From Methylococcales bacterium (GTDB taxonomy: Bacteria > Pseudomonadota > Gammaproteobacteria > Methylococcales > Methylomonadaceae): a stretch of DNA of 10,868 nucleotides. The notes under the pieces were generated by a model. The model ran no database searches and was not told where the DNA came from. It worked only from the letters and a program-made list of their open reading frames with translations. Every line of letters starts with the position of its first letter. The first letter of the stretch is position 1. The stretch lies in the NCBI GenBank assembly GCA_023144875.1, contig JAGLEW010000200.1:1-10868 (forward strand). The letters run 5' to 3'. This document shows positions 1-5,715 of this stretch, one piece after another. The position numbers and the translations under genes are program-made.

Positions 1-1698
1 TTACTCTAAATTATCGGTCACAGCCCCTGTTGATGCGGAGCTAACGAGTTTGGCGTATTTTGCTAATACACCGCGCGTATAACGAGGTTTAGGCTGTTGC
101 CAGTTTGATTTTCGGTGGCTGATTTCAGCATCACTCACATGTAGGGTTAATTGTTTGGTTTCTGCATCAATGGTGATTTTATCGCCATTATTAATCAGTG
201 CCAGTGTGCCACCAACATAAGCCTCTGGGGTAATATGACCCACAACAAAGCCATGAGTTCCCCCTGAAAAACGCCCATCAGTAATTAATGCGACATCATT
301 TCCTAAGCCTTTGCCCATAATTGCGGCGGTGGGCGAGAGCATTTCACGCATTCCAGGACCGCCTTTAGGGCCTTCGTAACGGATGACGATGATGTCACCT
401 TTCACGATTTCATTGTTTAAAATACTTTGTAGCGCTTGTTCTTCCGCTTCAAATACCTTAGCAGTGCCTGTAAAAATTAAGCCTTCTTTACCTGTGATTT
501 TTGCAACCGAGCCTTCTGTCGCAAGGTTTCCATATAAAATGGTTAAATGGCTGTCTTTTTTAATGGGGTTGTCAAATGAGCGAATCATATCTTGACCTTC
601 AGGATAGGATTTAACGTCCGCTAAATTTTCAGCCAATGTTTTTCCTGTGACGGTTAGACAATCACCGTGCAATAACCCCCGATCCAATAATTCTTTCATT
701 AACGGTTGAATGCCACCAATTTCAATTAACTCCGCCATTTGGTAGCGACCACTGGGTTTTAAATCTGCAACCATCGGGACATTTGCGCCAATGCGGGTAA
801 AGTCATCCAAACTTAAATCAACATCAGTAGCATTTGCCATCGCTAATAGATGCAATACGGCGTTGGTTGATCCGCCTAATGAAATGACCACGGTAATGGC
901 GTTTTCAAAGGCGGCTTTGGTCATGATGTCACGGGGTTTAAGGTCTTGTTTTAAGAGTTCTAAAACCGCCGCTCCTGCGCGTTCACAATCCAAACGTTTA
1001 TCTTCGGAAATAGCCGCTTGTGCAGAACTGTTAGGTAAGCTCATGCCCAAGGCTTCAATCGCAGAGGCCATTGTATTCGCGGTATACATACCACCACATG
1101 ACCCCGCCCCAGGGATAGCTTTGGTTTCGATGGCATTGAGTTCAGCATCATCAATTTTATTATTAGCGCGTGCGCCCACGGCTTCAAAAACGGAAACAAC
1201 ATCTAATTTTTTTTCGTTATGACAGCCCGGTAAAATAGTGCCGCCATACACAAACACACTGGGACGGTTTAAACGCGATAAGGCGATTAAACACCCCGGC
1301 ATATTTTTATCACAGCCACCAATAGCGACAATACCGTCAAAGCCTTGGCAACCTGCCACTGTTTCAATCGAATCTGCGATCACTTCGCGCGACACCAAGG
1401 AATATTTCATCCCTTCTGTGCCCATTGAAATACCATCTGAAATGGTGATGGTATTAAAAATAACCGCTTTCCCCATTGCTTCATTAACGCCTTTAGCGGC
1501 ATCATCCGCTAACTTATTAATGTGCATATTACAAGGAGTGACCATGCTCCATGTGGAAGCAATGCCTATTTGAGGTTTTTTAAAATCTTCTTGCTTAAAG
1601 CCGACCGCGTATAACATGGCGCGACTGGGTGCACGCTCCATTCCATCGACCACTTGAGATGAAAAGGTACGTGATTGGGTGTCCTTTGAGTTTGCCAT
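1..1698 (-). CDS. ilvD: Dihydroxy-acid dehydratase (IlvD)
   Basis: Dehydrates 2,3-dihydroxy-isovalerate and 2,3-dihydroxy-3-methylvalerate to the 2-keto acids, the common third step of valine and isoleucine synthesis and the feed into pantothenate and leucine. The protein is cytosolic. All 565 residues are present, with TAA at the window's left edge. The three expected Fe-S cysteines are visible: C56 (TPCN), C129 (GGCDKNMPGC) and C201 (AGSCGGMYTANTM). K131, two residues after C129, is the position of the carbamylated metal-ligand lysine. D88 (SDGIS) is a metal ligand, and S478 in GRFSGG is the expected catalytic base. The length (about 560 rather than about 615) and these three cysteines fit the shorter branch, in which [2Fe-2S] clusters are known; the cluster type is inferred. 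The ATG has a good AGGA ribosome site 5 bases upstream. It lies 43 bp downstream of the YgiM-like gene, same strand, and may be cotranscribed. Function is near certain. Confidence 0.97.
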   Translation of the reverse strand: MANSKDTQSRTFSSQVVDGMERAPSRAMLYAVGFKQEDFKKPQIGIASTWSMVTPCNMHINKLADDAAKGVNEAMGKAVIFNTITISDGISMGTEGMKYSLVSREVIADSIETVAGCQGFDGIVAIGGCDKNMPGCLIALSRLNRPSVFVYGGTILPGCHNEKKLDVVSVFEAVGARANNKIDDAELNAIETKAIPGAGSCGGMYTANTMASAIEALGMSLPNSSAQAAISEDKRLDCERAGAAVLELLKQDLKPRDIMTKAAFENAITVVISLGGSTNAVLHLLAMANATDVDLSLDDFTRIGANVPMVADLKPSGRYQMAELIEIGGIQPLMKELLDRGLLHGDCLTVTGKTLAENLADVKSYPEGQDMIRSFDNPIKKDSHLTILYGNLATEGSVAKITGKEGLIFTGTAKVFEAEEQALQSILNNEIVKGDIIVIRYEGPKGGPGMREMLSPTAAIMGKGLGNDVALITDGRFSGGTHGFVVGHITPEAYVGGTLALINNGDKITIDAETKQLTLHVSDAEISHRKSNWQQPKPRYTRGVLAKYAKLVSSASTGAVTDNLE

Positions 1699-1741
1699 GT
1701 GTGTCCTAGCGGTTTAATGTGAGGTTAAATAAGTATGTTGC

Positions 1742-2407
1742 TTAGTTCCAGCCGCCTGTGCGTTTACTACGCCAGCTTAATTTTGGCAATAAGAAACCTA
1801 AGAGAATACTAAAGGTAATAGCCGTGCCGCCGTATAAAAACCAATCCAGCTGATTATTGGCTTTAACAGTTTGGTTTTCAGATTTGACTTGCGTTAATTC
1901 TTTTTGCAGCTGAACCGCTTGAACTTGGAAGCTATCCCGTTCTTCTTTGAGCTTCATTGAGTGAGTTGAAGTGTATTTTAACTCTTCCAACTCTAACGCC
2001 AGTTTATCTCGCTCTGAACCTAAGGTTGTGTTGCTGGTTTTTGCCGCGACCGAATCGCCCTTCAACATTAACAGTTCATTTTCTAAGACTTCATTTTCTT
2101 GTTTGAGTTTATCCCTTTCTAGTGTAGTTTTTTCAAGGGTTACTCGGCCTGTCGGTTTATCAATGGTGTCGCGACTTAAAATAAACGCATAACGCCCCCC
2201 TGGCATCCGTACTTTCGTATATTCAGAATTTCGTTGTTTTGAAATAAAGGTAAGCGAAGTTCCACTAGGTAGGGTTGCGATCACTTTACTGGTGCTGTGA
2301 TCGCCTGCTTTAAGGTTAACTTGAATATTATCAGTAATATAAACTGTTTTAGCCTGAGCCCAGCTACTGACCGTAAGTAACAAAAATAGGAGCGTTATTT
2401 TTTTCAC
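1742..2407 (-). CDS. YgiM-like SH3-domain membrane protein (TIGR04211 type)
   Basis: A 221-residue envelope protein of the YgiM/TIGR04211 family, whose precise role is not established. Order of parts: a signal peptide at residues 1-19 with a likely cut after AQA; a bacterial SH3 domain at about 20-85, beginning with the family-typical VYITDNIQVNLKAG; a long Glu/Lys/Leu-rich coiled coil at about 92-183; one membrane helix at about 189-209; and a short basic tail ending GGWN. The inferred topology has the SH3 domain and coiled coil in the periplasm, anchored by the C-terminal helix. SH3b domains often bind peptidoglycan or envelope partners, but no partner is visible here. The start codon is GTG (CAC at 2405-2407 on the plus strand). 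No in-frame ATG lies nearby, and the signal peptide begins directly at MKKITLL. A weak GAGA sits about 6 bases upstream. It lies between argF and ilvD but has no obvious metabolic link to either. Confidence 0.85.
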   Translation of the reverse strand: MKKITLLFLLLTVSSWAQAKTVYITDNIQVNLKAGDHSTSKVIATLPSGTSLTFISKQRNSEYTKVRMPGGRYAFILSRDTIDKPTGRVTLEKTTLERDKLKQENEVLENELLMLKGDSVAAKTSNTTLGSERDKLALELEELKYTSTHSMKLKEERDSFQVQAVQLQKELTQVKSENQTVKANNQLDWFLYGGTAITFSILLGFLLPKLSWRSKRTGGWN

Positions 2408-2424
2408 GAGTATCTCAGTTATCG

Positions 2425-2453
2425 ATTATAAGGAATAGTGTAAGCGAATTTAA
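2425..2453 (-). promoter_or_regulatory. Candidate promoter for the YgiM-like gene
   Basis: On the minus strand there is a perfect TATAAT (2430 down to 2425). A weak -35, TTAAAT (3 of 6 matches), lies 17 bases upstream and overlaps the argF stop codon. Transcription would start near 2418, leaving a leader of only about 11 bases before the GTG. This would let the YgiM-like gene and ilvD be transcribed apart from argDF. The -10 match is strong, but the region is AT-rich and the -35 is poor. Confidence 0.35.
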
Positions 2454-3352
2454 GCGCAGATTAAAAATTCGAGCAGTGCCTTTTGCGCATGAAGCCTATT
2501 TTCAGCCTCTCTAAAAACCACACTTTGCTTGCCATCCATGACAGTAGCCGTAACCTCTTCATCTCTATGAGCAGGTAAACAGTGCATAAATAGGGCATTT
2601 TGATTCGCTGTTGCCATAATTTCATCGTTTACTTGGTAGGTTTTAAAGGCTTGTTCTCGCTGTTTTTGTTCTTCTTCTTGTCCCATGCTCGCCCAGACAT
2701 CCGTAACAATTAAGTCAGCGCCAGTCGCCGCTTGTTTGGGATTGGAAAATAATTGTACTCGCTCATCGGCTAATTCCAAAATAGAATTATGGGGTTGATA
2801 GTCTTTAGGGGTTGCAATATGTAAATTAAAACCCAATAAATGCGCCGCGTGGATATAAGAATGGCACATATTATTACCATCACCTATCCAACAGACGGTT
2901 TTTCCTGCAATATCGCCTTTTAATTCAAAATAGGTTTGCATATCGGCTAACAATTGACACGGGTGTAATAAGTCAGTCAATGCATTAATAACAGGCACTT
3001 TAGAATGTTGAGCAAAGGTGGTAATGGTCGTATGGTCGTAGGTACGAATCATAATACAATCCACCATACTGGAGATTACTTTTGCGCTATCGGATAACGG
3101 TTCACCACGGCCTAGCTGAGTATCTCTAGGTGATAAAAATAACGCACTTCCACCTAACTGAGCCATGCCTGCTTCAAAAGAAACACGGGTTCGAGTGGAG
3201 GCTTTTTCAAAAATCATCGCTAAGACTTTGCCTTTTAACGGTTGAAAATCAGGGTCACGATTGTTTTTTAAATAAATTGCGCGAGTAATCAGGTGTCTAA
3301 ATTCATCGCCACTTAGGTCGAGTAGACTTATAAAATGTCTTGCTGGCATCAT
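2450..3352 (-). CDS. argF: Ornithine carbamoyltransferase (ArgF)
   Basis: Joins carbamoyl phosphate to ornithine, giving citrulline and phosphate, in the cytosolic arginine pathway. All signatures are present: the carbamoyl-phosphate site STRTR (residues 52-56), HPCQ (130-133), WIGDGNNM from residue 155, the ornithine-binding D218 with SMG (222-224), the HCLP loop (257-260) and R286 in the C-terminal ENRLHAQKALL. At about 300 residues it is full length and resembles the anabolic, trimer-forming type. Start: the minus strand reads GTGATGATG at 3355-3347. I take the first ATG (3352), which overlaps the argD stop by one base (TGATG). GTG at 3355 (4-base overlap) and ATG at 3349 (which gives MPARHF, matching relatives best) are alternatives. 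There is no clear Shine-Dalgarno sequence, so translation probably depends on coupling to argD. Expected to be a cotranscribed partner of argD. Confidence 0.96.
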   Translation of the reverse strand: MMPARHFISLLDLSGDEFRHLITRAIYLKNNRDPDFQPLKGKVLAMIFEKASTRTRVSFEAGMAQLGGSALFLSPRDTQLGRGEPLSDSAKVISSMVDCIMIRTYDHTTITTFAQHSKVPVINALTDLLHPCQLLADMQTYFELKGDIAGKTVCWIGDGNNMCHSYIHAAHLLGFNLHIATPKDYQPHNSILELADERVQLFSNPKQAATGADLIVTDVWASMGQEEEQKQREQAFKTYQVNDEIMATANQNALFMHCLPAHRDEEVTATVMDGKQSVVFREAENRLHAQKALLEFLICA

Positions 3353-4527
3353 CACGCTTGGGTATAAGTTTGAATAAGGGAAGAAAGTTCTGTGGTTAAA
3401 AACTCTATTTGGGCATCATCAATCACCAGTGGCGGTAAGAGACGAATGGTGCTGTCATTGGTAACATTGATTAATAAGCCTTGTGCCAGTGCTTTTGGAG
3501 CTAATTCAGCACAAGGTGTTGTTAAGTCAATGCCAATCATTAGCCCATAATGGCGAATATTATCGACAGCAGGGTTTGATTGTAGTTTGTCAGTTAATTG
3601 TTGAACGATTTTTTGCCCTTTTTCGTACGCTGAGGCAATCAAATTTTCATCGTCTAAGGTTTGCAAGGTTGCGAGCGCCGCTGAACAGGCTAAGGGATTA
3701 CCACCAAAAGTAGAACCGTGCATACCAGCGGTTAAAATCGAAGCCGCTTTTCCACGACTAAGACAGGCACCGATTGGAACCCCGTTGGCTAACGCTTTCG
3801 CTAGTGTGCAAACATCGGGAACAATATTGCTGTGCTGATAGGCTAAAAATTTTCCAGTCCGACCAATCCCTGTTTGAATTTCATCGAGCATCATCAGCAA
3901 CTGGTGTTGATCGCAGAGCGTACGAATTTTAGCTAAATAATCATCCGATGGAATATGTACTCCGCCTTCACCCTGTATGGGTTCTACAAAAATAGCCACG
4001 CAATTTTTATGCTCGGTAATTGCTTTTTTAAGCGCGTTTATATCATTAAAAGGCACATGAATAAAACCTTCAACTAAAGGGGAAAAGCCTTGTTGTACTT
4101 TTGGATTTCCTGTGGCGCTAAGGGTTGCAAGAGTTCGGCCATGAAAACTTTTTTCCATCGTTATGACCACGGGCTTATCAATACCTTGCTGATAACCATA
4201 GGCTCTGGCAATTTTAAGCGCCGTTTCATTGGCCTCAGCCCCTGAGTTACTGAAAAAAACATTGTCCATCGAACTTTTATCACATAATACGTCTGCGAGT
4301 TGTTCTTGTGTGGCAATACCATAGAGGTTTGAAGTATGAATTAAACGCGCACTTTGCGCACAAATAGCGTTATGAATCGCAGGATGGGCATGACCTAAAT
4401 TACAAACGGCAATCCCCGATAGAGCGTCTAAATAGCGCTTGCCATTTTCATCCCAAAGCCAAGCGCCTTTTCCATGACTAAAGTGGACGGGCAAACGATT
4501 ATACGTTGGCATAATACAATCACTCAT
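3352..4527 (-). CDS. argD: Acetylornithine aminotransferase (ArgD)
   Basis: A PLP enzyme that makes N-acetylornithine from N-acetylglutamate semialdehyde with glutamate as amino donor; many members also act in lysine synthesis on succinyl-diaminopimelate. It is a class III aminotransferase of 391 residues, full length. Visible marks are SGAEANE (95-101) for PLP phosphate binding, D215 in LDEIQTGIGRTG, the Schiff-base lysine K244 in LAKALANGVPIGA, and T273 in GSTFGGNPLA. The start at 4527 is supported by AGAGGA (4543 down to 4538), 10 bases upstream. M6 gives a shorter alternative start. It is the first gene of a leftward argD-argF unit, divergent from grxD. The approximately 110-base leader contains an inverted repeat and a terminator-like hairpin (separate entries), suggesting control beyond a simple promoter. 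I found no convincing ARG box for hexameric ArgR. A three-codon start-stop ATGTCATGA overlaps the argD start. Confidence 0.96.
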   Translation of the reverse strand: MSDCIMPTYNRLPVHFSHGKGAWLWDENGKRYLDALSGIAVCNLGHAHPAIHNAICAQSARLIHTSNLYGIATQEQLADVLCDKSSMDNVFFSNSGAEANETALKIARAYGYQQGIDKPVVITMEKSFHGRTLATLSATGNPKVQQGFSPLVEGFIHVPFNDINALKKAITEHKNCVAIFVEPIQGEGGVHIPSDDYLAKIRTLCDQHQLLMMLDEIQTGIGRTGKFLAYQHSNIVPDVCTLAKALANGVPIGACLSRGKAASILTAGMHGSTFGGNPLACSAALATLQTLDDENLIASAYEKGQKIVQQLTDKLQSNPAVDNIRHYGLMIGIDLTTPCAELAPKALAQGLLINVTNDSTIRLLPPLVIDDAQIEFLTTELSSLIQTYTQA

Positions 4528-4534
4528 GACATGG

Positions 4535-4567
4535 TTATCCTCTGTAAAAACAAAAAAGGCAGCCCAT
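4535..4567 (-). other. Ten-codon ORF inside the argD leader
   Basis: On the minus strand an ATG in the loop of the terminator-like hairpin opens a reading frame encoding MGCLFCFYRG, stopping at TAA just before argD. AGG lies five bases ahead of this ATG, in the 5' arm of the hairpin. The last sense codons, AGA GGA, are also the argD ribosome-binding site. It could be a leader peptide, or chance in AT-rich DNA. It has only one arginine codon, so classical arginine attenuation is not indicated. Confidence 0.15.
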
Positions 4568-4574
4568 GGCTACC
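4546..4574 (-). terminator. Terminator-like hairpin with U tract in the argD leader
   Basis: The minus strand reads GGTAGCCATGGGCTGCC (4574 to 4558), which folds as a 7-position stem with one A-C mismatch and a three-base loop. It is followed at once by six T, a G and five T. This is the form of an intrinsic terminator in the direction of argD. No minus-strand gene precedes it, because the neighbour grxD runs the other way. It therefore either attenuates argD transcription or ends a short RNA started upstream. The stem is short and has a mismatch, so its efficiency is uncertain. Confidence 0.5.
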
Positions 4575-4584
4575 TATCAAATAA

Positions 4585-4608
4585 CCCTTAATTATAAATT
4601 TTTAAGGG
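4585..4608. repeat. Inverted repeat CCCTTAA/TTAAGGG in the argD-grxD control region
   Basis: A perfect 7-bp inverted repeat, CCCTTAA at 4585-4591 and TTAAGGG at 4602-4608, has a 10-base all-A/T centre. In the argD leader RNA it could form a hairpin just upstream of the terminator-like stem. In DNA it has the spacing of a dimeric repressor site. It does not match the ARG box well. Confidence 0.4.
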
Positions 4609-4645
4609 ATTTCTAGCAAGCTTTTGTACAACATAAGACTTTTTT

Positions 4646-4674
4646 TATCTATTTATTCTTGATAGTATTGTCAA
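4646..4674 (-). promoter_or_regulatory. Candidate argDF promoter
   Basis: The minus strand has a perfect consensus TTGACA (4674 to 4669), then a 17-base spacer, then TAGATA (4651 to 4646, 3 of 6 matches to TATAAT). Transcription would start near 4640, giving a leader of about 113 bases that includes the inverted repeat and the terminator-like hairpin. The -35 and spacing are good; the -10 is weak. The -35 sits in an imperfect palindrome shared with the start of the grxD side. Confidence 0.4.
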
Positions 4675-4703
4675 CTTTTGCTTATTTTGAAGGTAGTTAC
4701 GTA

Positions 4704-5021
4704 ATGGATGTTATTGAGAAAATTAAAGATCAGTTGTCAAATCCTGTGGTTTTATACATGAAGGGAACCCCCGATTTTCCACAATGTGGGTTTTCAGGTC
4801 AAGTAATTCAAGCGATGCAAGCGTGCGAAGCCCAATTTATTTATATTAATATTTTAGAAGACCCAGAGCTTCGAGAAGCCTTGAAAATCCATTCAAACTG
4901 GCCAACTTATCCGCAGCTTTATGCCAAAGGTGAGTTGGTTGGCGGTTGTGATATTATTATGGACTTGCACACAAAAGGTGAATTAAAAGGGCTGTTAGAA
5001 ACAGCAAATACTGCCAGTTAG
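4704..5021 (+). CDS. grxD: Monothiol glutaredoxin, Grx4 family (GrxD)
   Basis: A single-domain CGFS glutaredoxin of 105 residues. In this family a [2Fe-2S] cluster is bound between two subunits, or with a BolA partner, with glutathione as co-ligand; the protein carries and delivers Fe-S clusters in the cytosol. Motifs: K20 before GTPDFPQCGFSG, active-site CGFS at 28-31, WPTYPQLY at 66-73 with the cis-proline P70, and GGCD (80-83) for glutathione binding. I chose ATG 4704 because it gives the family's normal N-terminus (MDVIEKIKDQL) and has AGGT about 9 bases upstream. The longer frame opening at 4659 would add 15 unrelated residues and run through the argD promoter. It is divergent from argD. 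No isc or bolA gene is in view, but lipA, an Fe-S enzyme, lies just downstream. No strong promoter is seen for it. Confidence 0.95.
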   Translation: MDVIEKIKDQLSNPVVLYMKGTPDFPQCGFSGQVIQAMQACEAQFIYINILEDPELREALKIHSNWPTYPQLYAKGELVGGCDIIMDLHTKGELKGLLETANTAS

Positions 5022-5054
5022 CCTAAAATATAAACGGGCAATACGTTAAATTAA

Positions 5055-5084
5055 AACCTTTGAGCGATTTATCCCTCAAAGGTT
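5055..5084 (+). terminator. Hairpin between grxD and lipB, possible terminator
   Basis: A perfect 10-bp inverted repeat, AACCTTTGAG (5055-5064) and CTCAAAGGTT (5075-5084), has a 10-base loop and is followed only by CTTTAAAG. The stem is solid but the U tract is short, so termination after grxD may be partial. It ends 19 bases before the lipB ATG, so it also lies in any lipB leader and could affect lipB translation. Confidence 0.5.
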
Positions 5085-5103
5085 CTTTAAAGCGATAAAT
5101 TTT

Positions 5104-5715
5104 ATGATACCACCTATTATATATCATCAAGGTTTGCAAGATTATCGAACCACATGGCAGGCGATGTTGGCATTGACCAAAAGTCGTACGATGGAATCTC
5201 AAGATGAATTGTGGATTGTTGAGCATCCACCTGTGTATACGTTTGGCTTAAATGTAAAGCCTGAACATTTACTGAAAGAAACAGATATTGAGATTGTAAA
5301 ATCGGATCGTGGTGGGCAGATTACTTATCATGCCCCTGGTCAACTCATTATTTATACTTTGTTGGATTTAAAGCGCTTAAAGCTTGATATACGTAAATTA
5401 GTCACCCTTTTAGAGCAGGCGATGATTGACGCTTTAGGTGAATACGGATTAAAAGCGTTTGCTAAAAAAGAGGCTCCAGGGGTTTATATTGATGAAAAAA
5501 AAATTGGCTCGATTGGCTTAAGAGTTAAAAATAACCGTTGCTATCATGGTTTAAGTCTTAACAATAGCATTGACTTAACTCCGTTTAATCATATTAACCC
5601 GTGTGGGTATCAGGATTTAAAAATGACAAAACTTGAAGATTTTAATATCCACATTCATAACCACGAATTGGCTATACCGCTCCTTCACTCGTTATTATCG
5701 GCGATTAAATCATGA
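5104..5715 (+). CDS. lipB: Octanoyltransferase (LipB)
   Basis: Moves octanoate from octanoyl-ACP onto the lipoyl-domain lysine of 2-oxoacid dehydrogenases and the glycine cleavage H protein. This is the first step of endogenous lipoate synthesis and takes place in the cytosol. The 203-residue protein is close to the usual length. Seen in it: WIVEHPPVYTFG (37-48), the substrate-site block RGGQITYHAPGQ (69-80), PGVYIDEKKIGSIGLR (125-140) with catalytic lysine K133, HGLSLN (148-153) and the thioester-forming cysteine C167 in INPCGY. The ATG at 5104 is the only reasonable start, because the frame is closed by TAA at 5047 and holds no other ATG. It has no recognisable Shine-Dalgarno sequence, and a stable hairpin sits just upstream, which is unusual for a first gene. 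It is followed by lipA with a 4-base overlap. Confidence 0.95.
   Translation: MIPPIIYHQGLQDYRTTWQAMLALTKSRTMESQDELWIVEHPPVYTFGLNVKPEHLLKETDIEIVKSDRGGQITYHAPGQLIIYTLLDLKRLKLDIRKLVTLLEQAMIDALGEYGLKAFAKKEAPGVYIDEKKIGSIGLRVKNNRCYHGLSLNNSIDLTPFNHINPCGYQDLKMTKLEDFNIHIHNHELAIPLLHSLLSAIKS

Noticed and set aside
791..1222. Plus-strand ORF of 143 codons opposite ilvD
   Set aside because: It is antisense to conserved IlvD sequence, low-complexity in Ser/Ala, and typical of a shadow frame; the same applies to the other plus-strand ORFs at 383-595 and 1238-1573.
4590..4608. ARG box for ArgR upstream of argD
   Set aside because: The A/T-rich stretch only loosely recalls the 18-bp ARG box; the TGAAT/ATTCA half-sites are missing.
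4610..4642. Ten-codon leader ORF MLYKSLLEIP upstream of the argD hairpins
   Set aside because: It has no ribosome site, no arginine codon, and starts at or before the predicted transcription start; likely chance.
4659..4688. grxD promoter TTGATA-18-TATTTT
   Set aside because: The boxes are fair, but transcription would start about 9 bases before the ATG, at or inside the ribosome site. Not strong enough to annotate.
4659..4703. N-terminal extension of grxD from an upstream ATG at 4659
   Set aside because: The added 15 residues do not resemble the family, no ribosome site precedes 4659, and the stretch overlaps the argD -35. ATG 4704 gives the normal N-terminus and has AGGT upstream.
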